DNA of 11,742 nucleotides, from contig JAPLSI010000146.1 of NCBI GenBank assembly GCA_026398715.1, positions 1 through 11,742 on the forward strand. The letters are read 5' to 3'. This stretch comes from Gammaproteobacteria bacterium. GTDB lineage: Bacteria > Pseudomonadota > Gammaproteobacteria > Xanthomonadales > Xanthomonadaceae. Under the pieces are notes generated by a model. The model ran no database searches, was not told the origin of the DNA, and saw only the letters and a list, made by a program, of their open reading frames with translations. A program made the position numbers and the translations under genes. Positions within the stretch are counted from its first letter, which is position 1. Each line of letters begins with the position of its first letter. Below, piece by piece: positions 1-6,606 of the stretch.

Positions 1-490
1 GGGCATCGAGCAATTGTTGCCAGCGCCGGTCGGTGTCGAAATAGTTCGGCGCGACGCGCTGGATGTCGGCACGGGTGTCGGCGAACTTTTCGGCGCCGGC
101 CGACACCAGCATCACGTGTTCGGAATGTTCCATCACCGCGCGCGACAGCAGCACCGGATTCTTCACCGTGTTCACCGCCGCCACGGCGCCGGCGCGGCGC
201 GTATGGCCTTCCATGATGGATGCGTCGAGTTCGTGCCGGCCCTCGGCATCGAACACCGAACCCTTGCCTGCGTTGAACCAGGGCGAATCCTCCAGCACGA
301 CGACGGCGGCGGTCACCGCATCGAGCGCGGTTCCGCCCGACGCGAGCACCTGCTGGCCGGCATCGAGCGCGCGATCCAGATCGTGGCGGATGGCGATCTC
401 ATCGTCGCTGCTGATGGAATCGCGCGATGAAACACCGGCGCCCCCGTGGATGACGAGGGCGGTGTGGGCTGTGCTGGCGGACGTTGTCAT
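1..490 (-). CDS. iaaA: Isoaspartyl peptidase / type III L-asparaginase (partial, C-terminus beyond left edge)
   Basis: Reading the minus strand from the ATG at 488-490 gives 163 residues with no stop before the window edge. The N-terminus has HGGAG at residues 15-19, then FNAGKGSVF (72-80), ELDASIMEG (87-95) and a HVML..GAEKFA stretch (125-137). These are hallmarks of plant-type (class 3) asparaginases, Ntn hydrolases that remove isoaspartyl residues from dipeptides and hydrolyse asparagine. The family precursor cleaves itself before a catalytic Thr near residue 180 (Thr179 in E. coli IaaA); that part lies outside the window, so activity cannot be judged. There is no signal peptide, so this looks cytoplasmic, unlike exported family members. 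The start is chosen because HGGAG normally follows within about 15 residues; the upstream 25 bp show no good Shine-Dalgarno. It lies 25 bp after the permease gene on the same strand and is probably transcribed with it, perhaps only as a read-through neighbour. Confidence 0.9.
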   Translation of the reverse strand, partial: MTTSASTAHTALVIHGGAGVSSRDSISSDDEIAIRHDLDRALDAGQQVLASGGTALDAVTAAVVVLEDSPWFNAGKGSVFDAEGRHELDASIMEGHTRRAGAVAAVNTVKNPVLLSRAVMEHSEHVMLVSAGAEKFADTRADIQRVAPNYFDTDRRWQQLLDA

Positions 491-515
491 GCGCGCAATG
501 ATACCGGCTGCACGA

Positions 516-1751
516 TCAGCCCTGGTGGCGAAGCGCCTCGATCGGGTCGAGCTGTGCAGCTTTGCGTGCCGGGTAGAAGCCGAAGAACAGGCCCGTGGCT
601 ACCGAACAACCCGCTGCCAGCGCCACCACGTGCCAGTCCAGCAGCACCGGCAGGGACCCCAGCTTGCCGGCCAGCAGCGCCCCGGCGATGCCGATCAGCG
701 TGCCGATGATGCCGCCGCCGAACGAGATCAGCATCGCCTCGGTCAGGAACTGCCGCTGGATGTCGCGCGGGCCCGCGCCCACGGCCATGCGCAAGCCGAT
801 TTCCCGGATGCGCTCGGTCACCGAGACCAGCATGATGTTCATGATGCCGATGCCGCCGACGATGAGCGAAATGCCTGCGACCGCGCCCAGCAGCAGCGAC
901 ATGATGCGCGTGGTCTGCGTGCGCGTGGCGACGATCTCGGAAATATTGCGCACGCTGAAGTCGTCCTCGGCGCCGGCGGCGATCTTGTGGCGCTCACGCA
1001 GCAGCGCTTCCACTTCCTCCTGCACGAAGGACAGGTCCTCGCTGCGGGTCACGCCCAGCGCAATCTGGCGCACGGTGCCCGGCGGCGCGCCGGAGGCGCC
1101 GGTCAGGCGGCGACGCGCCGTTTCCAGCGGCACCATGATCACGTCGTCCTGGTCCTGGCCGAAGCCGCCCTGGCCCTTGGGCGACAGCACGCCGACCACG
1201 CGGAACGGCACCTTGCCGATTCGCAGGCTCTGGCCCAGCGGATCTTCCTCGCCGAACAATTCGCGACGGATGGTTTCGCCGATCACCACGACCTTGGCCG
1301 CCGACGTGTAGTCGCCCGGCTCCAGCCCGGCGCCCGCGCCAATCTTCCAGCCGTTGATCTCGAAGAAATCCGGCTGCACGCCCTGCCAGCTGGTGGACCA
1401 GTTGTTCTCGGCATAGACGATCTGCGCGTTGCCGCGCGTGCCCGCTGCCACGTACTGCACTTCCGGTATCTGTTCGCGGATCGCCAGCGCGTCGCCGTCG
1501 GTCAGCGTTTGCTGGCTGCCCGCGCCGCCCCGGATGCCGCCGGTACTCGGCGCGCCGGAACTGATGTCCAGGCGATTGGCGCCCAAGCCGGACACCATCT
1601 TGTCGATTTCGGCCTGCGTGCCCTGCCCCACCGACACCATCACGATCACTGCGGCGATGCCGATGATGACGCCCAGGGATGTCAGCGTGCTGCGCATCCA
1701 GTTTCCACGCAGCGCAAACACCGCGGTGCGCAGCGTGTCGTTCCAGGTCAT
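516..1751 (-). CDS. MacB/FtsX-family ABC transporter permease
   Basis: A protein of 411 residues with the standard MacB-type permease layout. There is one N-terminal membrane helix (about 22-41), a large periplasmic domain (about 42-280, including a QDQDDVIMVP stretch near 189-198 typical of the MacB periplasmic core), then three C-terminal helices (about 283-305, 335-360, 372-392) and the closing PARKAAQLDPIEALRHQG. In this family (type VII ABC systems) the permease does not move substrate through the membrane. It transmits ATP-driven conformational change to the periplasmic adaptor and an outer-membrane channel. In E. coli MacB the ATPase is fused to this domain; here it is separate. The ATG overlaps the ATPase stop (ATGA) and has a GGGAG at 1759-1763, so translation is coupled. 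Substrate cannot be told from sequence: macrolides, peptides, lipoproteins or siderophores are all known for relatives. Confidence 0.95.
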   Translation of the reverse strand: MTWNDTLRTAVFALRGNWMRSTLTSLGVIIGIAAVIVMVSVGQGTQAEIDKMVSGLGANRLDISSGAPSTGGIRGGAGSQQTLTDGDALAIREQIPEVQYVAAGTRGNAQIVYAENNWSTSWQGVQPDFFEINGWKIGAGAGLEPGDYTSAAKVVVIGETIRRELFGEEDPLGQSLRIGKVPFRVVGVLSPKGQGGFGQDQDDVIMVPLETARRRLTGASGAPPGTVRQIALGVTRSEDLSFVQEEVEALLRERHKIAAGAEDDFSVRNISEIVATRTQTTRIMSLLLGAVAGISLIVGGIGIMNIMLVSVTERIREIGLRMAVGAGPRDIQRQFLTEAMLISFGGGIIGTLIGIAGALLAGKLGSLPVLLDWHVVALAAGCSVATGLFFGFYPARKAAQLDPIEALRHQG

Positions 1752-2458
1752 GCCGCGGCTCCCAGGCCGTGTTCGCCCTCGTACAACTTGCCGTCGCGCA
1801 TCACGCAGATGCGGTCGGCATGGTGGGCGACATCGGCTTCATGGGTAATCAGCACGATGGTCTGGCCTTGCGCCTTCAATTTTTCGAATAGCTTCATCAC
1901 TTCCGCGCTGGTCCTGGTGTCCAGCGCGCCGGTCGGTTCATCGGCCAGCACCAGGGCGGGATGGTTGATCAACGCGCGCGCGATCGAAACGCGTTGTTGC
2001 TGGCCGCCGGACATTTCGCCGGGACGGTGGTGCGTGCGCTCGCCCAGGCCAACGGCGTCCAGCGCTGCGCGCGCGCGTTCGGTACGCTCGGCCAGCGGCG
2101 TGTTGGAATAACCCAGCGGCATCATCACGTTGTGCAGCGCATCCATGCGCGACAGCAGGTTGAAGCCCTGGAAGACGAAACCGATCTTCTCCAGGCGCAA
2201 TCGCGCGAGGGATTCGGCGTCCAGGGTGGCGACATCCACGCCGTCGCACAGGTAGCGGCCGCCACTGGGGCGATCCAGGCAGCCGATCACGTTCATCAGC
2301 GTGGATTTTCCCGAGCCCGACGCACCCATGATCGCGACGAACTCGCCGCGATCAATGCGCAGGTTGACGCCGTCCAGCGCCTTCACTTCGGCCTGGGTGC
2401 CGGGCGAATAGACCTTGCGCAAATCCTCGGTCTGGATGATGGGCGTGGCGTCGGTCAT
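1748..2458 (-). CDS. ABC transporter ATP-binding protein (MacB/LolD type)
   Basis: A 236-residue nucleotide-binding subunit with every catalytic motif intact: Walker A GASGSGKST (45-53), Q-loop Gln97, signature MSGGQ (149-153), Walker B ending in LADE (171-174), D-loop GALD (177-180) and H-loop His206. FQGFNLL after the Q-loop and ADEPTGALD are typical of the LolD/MacB/FtsE branch that pairs with four-helix FtsX-like permeases. It should dimerise in the cytoplasm under the permease encoded directly downstream and power the tripartite pump. Its ATG sits in the stop of the adaptor gene (ATGA overlap) and its own stop overlaps the permease start, so the three subunits are translationally coupled. 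No strong Shine-Dalgarno of its own is visible. Confidence 0.96.
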   Translation of the reverse strand: MTDATPIIQTEDLRKVYSPGTQAEVKALDGVNLRIDRGEFVAIMGASGSGKSTLMNVIGCLDRPSGGRYLCDGVDVATLDAESLARLRLEKIGFVFQGFNLLSRMDALHNVMMPLGYSNTPLAERTERARAALDAVGLGERTHHRPGEMSGGQQQRVSIARALINHPALVLADEPTGALDTRTSAEVMKLFEKLKAQGQTIVLITHEADVAHHADRICVMRDGKLYEGEHGLGAAA

Positions 2459-4005
2459 GGCGTGGGGCGGGCGCTGCCGATGATGACCAGATCGCCTTCG
2501 GCCAGGCCGTCGCCGATGATCTCGGTGCGGCTGCCGTCGCTGGTGCCGACGCGGATGGTCACCTGCTCAGGCTTGCCGTCCACCAGCTTGTAAACGGGCG
2601 CGCGCTTGCCACTGGTCATCGCCAGCAACTCGGCATCCCACCTGGCCTGTTGTTCCGGACGCAAACTGGCGCGGAAGCCTTCGAAAGTTTTTTTCATGCG
2701 TTCGGCCATGCGCCGGCTTCGGTCGGCGCCGCCACCCTGCGGCGGACCGCCCTGGGCGCGATTGCCCCCATTGCCCGCGGCACCACTCGCACCCGCTGCA
2801 GCCGCGCCGCCCGCGCGCATCTGTTGCGCCCGGTCGCGCATCTGCTGCAGTGCAGAGTCGAACGCCGACTTCTGGGCCGCGTCCAGTTGCAATCCGGCGG
2901 CGATCTTCTCGAAGGCCTGCACGAAACCCGCGCCGCCCTGGCCGCCGTTGGCGCCGGTGGCGGACGTGCGGCTGGGGTTGGCCGGCGCGCCGAAGCCCGG
3001 CCCCATGTTGGCCTTGCTCTCTTCCGCAGGACGGAAGCGCAGCGCCGCATTGGGCACGCTCAACACATCCGGTCGCCGGCTGATCTCGATCTCGGCGTTA
3101 GCGGTCATGCCGGGCAACAGCGTCTGGTCGGGATTGTCCACTTCAACGACCACCGGATAGGTGATGACATTCGCCGTGTTGGTGGCGGCGAGGCGAACCT
3201 GCTTCACTCGACCGGCGAAATTGCGGTCCGGGAAGGCGTCCACGGTGAATCGCGCCATCTGTCCTTCGCGAACCTGGCCGATGTCGGCCTCGTCGATGGC
3301 CAGCACGATTTCCATCTTGCGCAAGTCGCCGGCGATCTTGAACAGCACCGGCGTCTGCAGGCTTGCGGCCACCGTCTGCCCCGCTTCCACCGAGCGCAAC
3401 AGGACCACGCCATCCACGGGTGACCGGATGACGGTCTTCTCGAGGTCCAGCCGCGCGCTGTCCACGTTGGCCTGCTGCTGCCGCACCTGTGCATTGGCCG
3501 ACACGATGCGCGCACGCGCCTGGTCGCGGGCTGCCATTGCCTGGTCGGCATCGGTGCGGGATATCAGCTGGCGCGTGACCAGGTCGGATTTTCGGTTGTA
3601 ATCGAGCTCGGCATTGCGAGCCACGGCCTGCGCTTCGCTCAAGCCCGCGCGGGCGCTCGACAACGCCGCCGACGCCTGGTCCAGGCGCGCCTGGAAGGTG
3701 CTCGGATCGATGCGCGCGATCACCTGGTCCTTGGTCACGCTGTCGTTGAAATCGACCTCCACGCTGCGCAGCGTGCCCGAGACCTGCGTACCTACTTCAA
3801 CGGTGGCCGTGGCACTTAGCGTGCCGGTCGCGGAAATCGCGGTGCGGATTTCGCCGCGCTCCACGGCGCCGGTGCGATAACCGCCGGCATCGTCCTTTTC
3901 ACCGCGGCCCAGGAACCACCAGGCGGCGAGTGCGACAACGGCGAGCAGCACGACCGGAATGATCCAGCGGGGCCGGGCTGGGGCAGTCACACGGGACGAC
4001 GACAT
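2455..4005 (-). CDS. MacA-like periplasmic adaptor (HlyD/RND-MFP family) with extra Spy/CpxP-like insertion
   Basis: 516 residues, well above the roughly 370-400 usual for MacA. An uncleaved membrane anchor lies at 14-32. The barrel-sandwich (biotinyl-lipoyl-like) halves are at about 62-106 and 190-225 (SPVDGVVL at 195-202). Between them an alpha-helical hairpin (about 105-190) is rich in Ala, Gln and Arg heptads. The beta-barrel spans about 230-310. After SVPNAALRFRPA (316-327) the expected sheet of the membrane-proximal domain is interrupted and resumes at about 469 with VYKLVDGKPEQVTIRVG. The insert (about 328-468) holds two helical segments separated by a Gly/Ala/Pro-rich linker. The family links an inner-membrane transporter to a TolC-type duct. 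ATG 4005 has an AGGAG at 4011-4015. It is first gene of the adaptor-ATPase-permease set, downstream of the kinase gene by 127 bp. Confidence 0.93.
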   Translation of the reverse strand: MSSSRVTAPARPRWIIPVVLLAVVALAAWWFLGRGEKDDAGGYRTGAVERGEIRTAISATGTLSATATVEVGTQVSGTLRSVEVDFNDSVTKDQVIARIDPSTFQARLDQASAALSSARAGLSEAQAVARNAELDYNRKSDLVTRQLISRTDADQAMAARDQARARIVSANAQVRQQQANVDSARLDLEKTVIRSPVDGVVLLRSVEAGQTVAASLQTPVLFKIAGDLRKMEIVLAIDEADIGQVREGQMARFTVDAFPDRNFAGRVKQVRLAATNTANVITYPVVVEVDNPDQTLLPGMTANAEIEISRRPDVLSVPNAALRFRPAEESKANMGPGFGAPANPSRTSATGANGGQGGAGFVQAFEKIAAGLQLDAAQKSAFDSALQQMRDRAQQMRAGGAAAAGASGAAGNGGNRAQGGPPQGGGADRSRRMAERMKKTFEGFRASLRPEQQARWDAELLAMTSGKRAPVYKLVDGKPEQVTIRVGTSDGSRTEIIGDGLAEGDLVIIGSARPTP

Positions 4006-4132
4006 GGATTCTCCTGGAACGGGAATTTTCGGAAAGACAGATGTTGGAAGGAAACGGGGCGCGCGAACCGCGCATTATGCAACGATGCAGCACAGGGACA
4101 TCAGGTCGCACGCGATGTTCCCGAGCATGGCC
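4006..4132 (-). promoter_or_regulatory. 127-bp gap between kinase and adaptor genes: candidate promoter of the transporter operon
   Basis: On the minus strand CATAAT (4074-4079) is a five-of-six match to a -10 box, preceded by TTG. The best -35 resemblance, CTGATG (4099-4104), is 19 bp away, which is long. Just downstream of the -10 lies a perfect palindromic pair GCGCG-AAC-CGCGC (4061-4073), well placed for an operator at the start site. AGGAG at 4011-4015 serves the adaptor ATG. No terminator hairpin with a T-run follows the kinase stop, so read-through from the two-component genes is also possible. Confidence 0.35.
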
Positions 4133-5422
4133 TCAGGCGGCTGAAGGAAAGCTGATGGTGGCCGTCGTGCCCTTGCCAGGCTCGCTTTCCAACCGTACCG
4201 GCCAGCCGTAGCGCTCGGACAGGCGACGCACGATCGACAGGCCGATGCCCTGCCCGTCCTTGCGCCCGTCGCCGGCGCGATAGAACGGCTCGAACACGCG
4301 CGCCAGCTCGTCCGGGCTCATGCCGACCCCGGTATCGGCGACCTGCACGCTGTCGCGGCGAACAGTCACCACTACCTTGCCTTGTTCGGTGTAATGGCAG
4401 GCGTTGCGCAACAGATTGCCCAACATCACCGAGAACACCCGGGCGGGCGCATGCAGTTGCAGGTCGGCCTCGCGATGCAGCTCGAGTTCCACCGGCTTGC
4501 CGGCCAGCAAGGGACGTGACTTCTCCAGTTCCTCGCAAGCCACGGCGCCTACGGAAAAATCGTCATCGGGCAGGCCGGTATCGCCTTCGCGCGCAAGGAT
4601 CAGGAACGCCTCGATCAACGCTTCCATGTCGCGCCCGGCGCCCTGGATGCGCTTGAGCGAGCGTCGGGCCATGGGCGACAGCGACTCGTCGCCGTCCATC
4701 ATGTCGCCGGCCACGCGGATCACCGTCAGCGGCGTGCGCAGTTCATGCGATGCGTCGCGGGTGAAATTGTGTTCGCGCTCGACGAAGCTGCCGATGCGGC
4801 TGGCGAAATCATGCAGGGACGAAGCCAGGGTCAAGGTCTCGCCTTCCACATCCACGGGAAGGTTTTCGGGCTTCAATGCCGTGGCATCGGGATGCTTGGG
4901 ATCCCAGTGGCGGACCTGGTTGGCCAGCCAGATCACCGGCGACACGACGCGCTTTGATGTTCGATACGTGGTCCATGCAATCAGATAGACGACGGCAAGC
5001 ACCAGCGCCAAGGGCGCCATGCCGAACCAGAAGGCCAGCGAATCCACCTGCTCCTGCTTGAACAACAGGTACAGGCGCATGCCGCCGCGATCCTCCACCA
5101 TCACCAGCGAACCACCCTGCGCGCGCGGCAGGCTGTGGAAGCCCACGGGCAGCGGCTGCAAGGGTTCGGGCACTCGCGACAGATCGCCTGTGCGCACCAG
5201 GTAGCCGTTCATGTTGTAGGTATCGGGCACGGTGGCGGCCGGGTCGTCTTCGCGACGGCCCCAGAAATGCGCGGCCTCTTCCTGCAACGCGCGCTGGATC
5301 AGCACGTGCTTGAGCACCGCCGAAGCACCATAGACGCCCAGCACGGCGGCAAAGCTGATCGCCGCCGCCTGCAGGATGAAGGCGACCCATATCTTTCGAC
5401 GCAGGCCGCTGCCTTCACTCAT
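4133..5422 (-). CDS. Membrane sensor histidine kinase
   Basis: 429 residues from the ATG at 5422. The frame is open further upstream, but that part lies within the response regulator gene, and the ATGA overlap with its stop marks the true start. Membrane helix 1 is at about 11-33, a short periplasmic sensor of about 90 residues follows (including DTYNMNGYL at 67-75), and membrane helix 2 is at about 131-150. The kinase core is complete: H-box FTRDASHELRTPL with phospho-acceptor His226, N-box with Asn340, G1 DTGVGM (363-368), F-box FEPFYR (377-382) and G2 GQGIGLSIV (390-398). The 60 residues between helix 2 and the H-box would be the HAMP position, but I see no clear HAMP consensus. The partner is the upstream regulator; the probable target is the downstream transporter. 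The signal sensed is unknown. Confidence 0.95.
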   Translation of the reverse strand: MSEGSGLRRKIWVAFILQAAAISFAAVLGVYGASAVLKHVLIQRALQEEAAHFWGRREDDPAATVPDTYNMNGYLVRTGDLSRVPEPLQPLPVGFHSLPRAQGGSLVMVEDRGGMRLYLLFKQEQVDSLAFWFGMAPLALVLAVVYLIAWTTYRTSKRVVSPVIWLANQVRHWDPKHPDATALKPENLPVDVEGETLTLASSLHDFASRIGSFVEREHNFTRDASHELRTPLTVIRVAGDMMDGDESLSPMARRSLKRIQGAGRDMEALIEAFLILAREGDTGLPDDDFSVGAVACEELEKSRPLLAGKPVELELHREADLQLHAPARVFSVMLGNLLRNACHYTEQGKVVVTVRRDSVQVADTGVGMSPDELARVFEPFYRAGDGRKDGQGIGLSIVRRLSERYGWPVRLESEPGKGTTATISFPSAA

Positions 5423-6129
5423 GCGGGCGCGTGGTCGAGGTCGGCGATGCGGTAGCCGGCGGTCTGCACGGTATGCAGCAGTTGTTTTTCGAAGGGCCGG
5501 TCGATGGCCTTGCGCAGGTTGTACAGATGGCTGCGCAACGTATCGGAATCGGGCAAGCCGTCGCCCCATATCTCGCGTTCGATGTCTCGGCGAGTGACCA
5601 CGCGCGGCGATTCGCGCATCAGGATGGTCAGCAGGCGCAAGCCAATCGGGGAAAGCTGCAATTCACTGCCGGCCCGGGTAACCCGCAGGCTGGCCGTGTC
5701 CAGCACCAGGTCGGCGATCTTCAGCACTTCGGCGCTGACCTGGCGGCGGTCGCGGCGAATCAGCGCACGGACCCGCGCTTCAAGTTCCTGGATGGCGAAG
5801 GGCTTGACCAGGTAGTCGTCGGCCCCGGCGTCCAGGCCCGTGACCTTGTCGGCCAGGGTGTCGCGGGCGGTCAACATCAACACCGGAGTGGATTTCTTCG
5901 ATTCGTTGCGCAGGCGGCGGCAGACTTCGATGCCGTCCATTCGCGGCAGCATCAGGTCCAGCACGACCACGTCGTAGGAGTTCTCGGTGGCCAGGCGCAG
6001 GCCGTCGACGCCGTCGCCGGCGTAATCGACGCCAAATCCTCGGGATTCCAGGTACTCGCCCACCATTTCCGACAGGCTACGGTTGTCTTCGACCAGCAAA
6101 ATCAGTCCGGATGGATCGTCACGACGCAT
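5419..6129 (-). CDS. OmpR/PhoB-family response regulator
   Basis: 236 residues. The receiver domain has the acidic pair Glu14-Asp15, phospho-acceptor Asp58 in VVLDLMLPRMDG, Thr87 and Lys109 (YLVKPF), so all switch residues are present. From about residue 132 comes a winged-helix DNA-binding domain with the recognition region around SDTLRSHLYNLRKAID and the terminal wing ending TVQTAGYRIADL. ATG 6129 has an ideal Shine-Dalgarno, GAGG at 6136-6139, six bases away. It is cotranscribed with the kinase (4-base overlap). The 122 bp upstream carry an inverted repeat and a direct GTGAAAT repeat that could be an autoregulatory site. The closest named relatives cannot be chosen by eye, so no symbol is given. 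Confidence 0.95.
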   Translation of the reverse strand: MRRDDPSGLILLVEDNRSLSEMVGEYLESRGFGVDYAGDGVDGLRLATENSYDVVVLDLMLPRMDGIEVCRRLRNESKKSTPVLMLTARDTLADKVTGLDAGADDYLVKPFAIQELEARVRALIRRDRRQVSAEVLKIADLVLDTASLRVTRAGSELQLSPIGLRLLTILMRESPRVVTRRDIEREIWGDGLPDSDTLRSHLYNLRKAIDRPFEKQLLHTVQTAGYRIADLDHAPA

Positions 6130-6163
6130 GGCTCACCTCGAGGGAAGGGGGGTCTTCAGCTTT

Positions 6164-6203
6164 GTGAAATTACACCCCGGGAGGGGTGATTCCAGCGTGA
6201 AAT
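6164..6203 (-). promoter_or_regulatory. Candidate promoter/operator region of the two-component operon with GTGAAAT direct repeats
   Basis: GTGAAAT occurs at 6164-6170 and again at 6197-6203, start-to-start 33 bp, about three DNA turns, so both copies face the same side of the helix. OmpR-family regulators bind direct repeats, although usually spaced 10-11 bp. On the minus strand TGTAAT (6169-6174) is a plausible -10 hexamer, five of six matching the consensus; no good -35 lies 16-18 bp further up. The inverted repeat at 6173-6188 overlaps the end of this -10 and fills most of the spacer, a position used by regulators that act on spacer geometry. Promoter and operator roles are both inferred from position. 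Confidence 0.3.
6173..6188. repeat. Perfect inverted repeat upstream of the response regulator gene
   Basis: CACCCC (6173-6178), a 4-base GGGA centre, then GGGGTG (6183-6188). It sits 44 bp upstream of the response regulator start. It is too short and lacks a T-run, so it is not a convincing terminator. An operator is the more natural reading, but this is inference. Confidence 0.4.
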
Positions 6204-6208
6204 CCCGA

Positions 6209-6227
6209 CAGCCCCGGCCCGGTGCTG
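6209..6227 (-). terminator. Weak GC-rich hairpin after the Mpo1-like gene
   Basis: A 19-base near-palindrome: on the minus strand CAGCACCGG is followed by G and then CCGGGGCTG, with one mismatch. It lies 24 bp beyond the Mpo1-like stop codon and upstream of the response regulator. There is no U-tract after it, so it would at best be a pause or attenuator, or need Rho. Confidence 0.25.
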
Positions 6228-6230
6228 GCG

Positions 6231-6252
6231 CCCGCCCCTTGCCCCTGGCCCC
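6231..6252 (-). other. Potential G-quadruplex (four G-runs) starting in a stop codon
   Basis: On the minus strand G-runs of 4, 4, 4 and 3 are separated by loops CCA, CAA and C. The first run begins with the last G of the TAG stop (6252-6254) of the Mpo1-like gene. This fits the usual G3+N1-7 pattern and would be in the mRNA-like strand. Folding in the cell is not shown. Confidence 0.4.
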
Positions 6253-6554
6253 TAGAAGCGGATCTTGCCGACCAGCATGTCCTTGTACATCACCCAGTCG
6301 CCGGCGAAGGAATAGAACGGGTACTTGAAGGTGGCCGGCTTGTTCTTCTCGAAGAAGAAGTGGCCGATCCAGGCAAAGCCATAACCGCACAGCAGCGCGT
6401 ACAGGATCCAGACCGGATTCATGCTGCGCACGCCCATCACCAGGCAGCCGATCACCAGCGAGGTACCGACGAAGTGCAATCGCCGGCACGTGGTGTTGGC
6501 GTGTTCGGACAGGTAGTAGGGATAGAACTCGCGAAAGCTGGCGAACTGGCTCAT
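6252..6554 (-). CDS. Mpo1-like (DUF962 / YGL010w family) small membrane protein
   Basis: 100 residues from ATG 6554, chosen over longer readings because GAGGAG at 6561-6566 lies six bases upstream and the family motifs begin right after. Two motifs are clear: SEHANTTCRRLHFVGT (16-31) and GHFFFEKNKPATFKYPFYS (64-82), with conserved His18, His27 and His65. Two hydrophobic segments (about 28-46 and 48-66) lie between them. The yeast member Mpo1 is an ER membrane Fe(II)-dependent dioxygenase that shortens 2-hydroxy fatty acids by alpha-oxidation, and its histidines matter for activity. The bacterial role is not established to my knowledge, so enzymatic activity here is inference. It is the last gene of the nudE-cysQ-mazG run, 52 bp after mazG; that gap holds a run of eight Cs on the sense strand (6588-6595). 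Confidence 0.88.
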   Translation of the reverse strand: MSQFASFREFYPYYLSEHANTTCRRLHFVGTSLVIGCLVMGVRSMNPVWILYALLCGYGFAWIGHFFFEKNKPATFKYPFYSFAGDWVMYKDMLVGKIRF

Positions 6555-6606
6555 CGGTGTCTCCTCGATCAGGCCATTCTGCCCCGCGGGGGGGGCCCGC
6601 ATCAAC

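Noticed and set aside
63..2111. Very long open frame on the plus strand (682 codons) opposite the asparaginase, permease and ATPase genes
   Set aside because: Low-complexity Arg/His/Ala-rich translation with no motif, lying antisense to three clear genes; a typical by-product of GC-rich codon use.
5423..5569. Possible 49-residue N-terminal extension of the histidine kinase
   Set aside because: It lies within the regulator's DNA-binding domain, is Arg-rich and not family-like; the ATGA overlap fixes the start at 5422.
5431..6189. Plus-strand open frame of 252 codons opposite the response regulator
   Set aside because: Antisense shadow of a gene with intact receiver and winged-helix motifs.
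6580..6600. GC-rich palindrome GCCCCGCGGGG with a run of eight G between mazG and the Mpo1-like gene, considered as a terminator
   Set aside because: No T-run follows on the minus strand and a strong ribosome site comes right after; the mononucleotide run could also be a sequencing length error, harmless here because it is non-coding.
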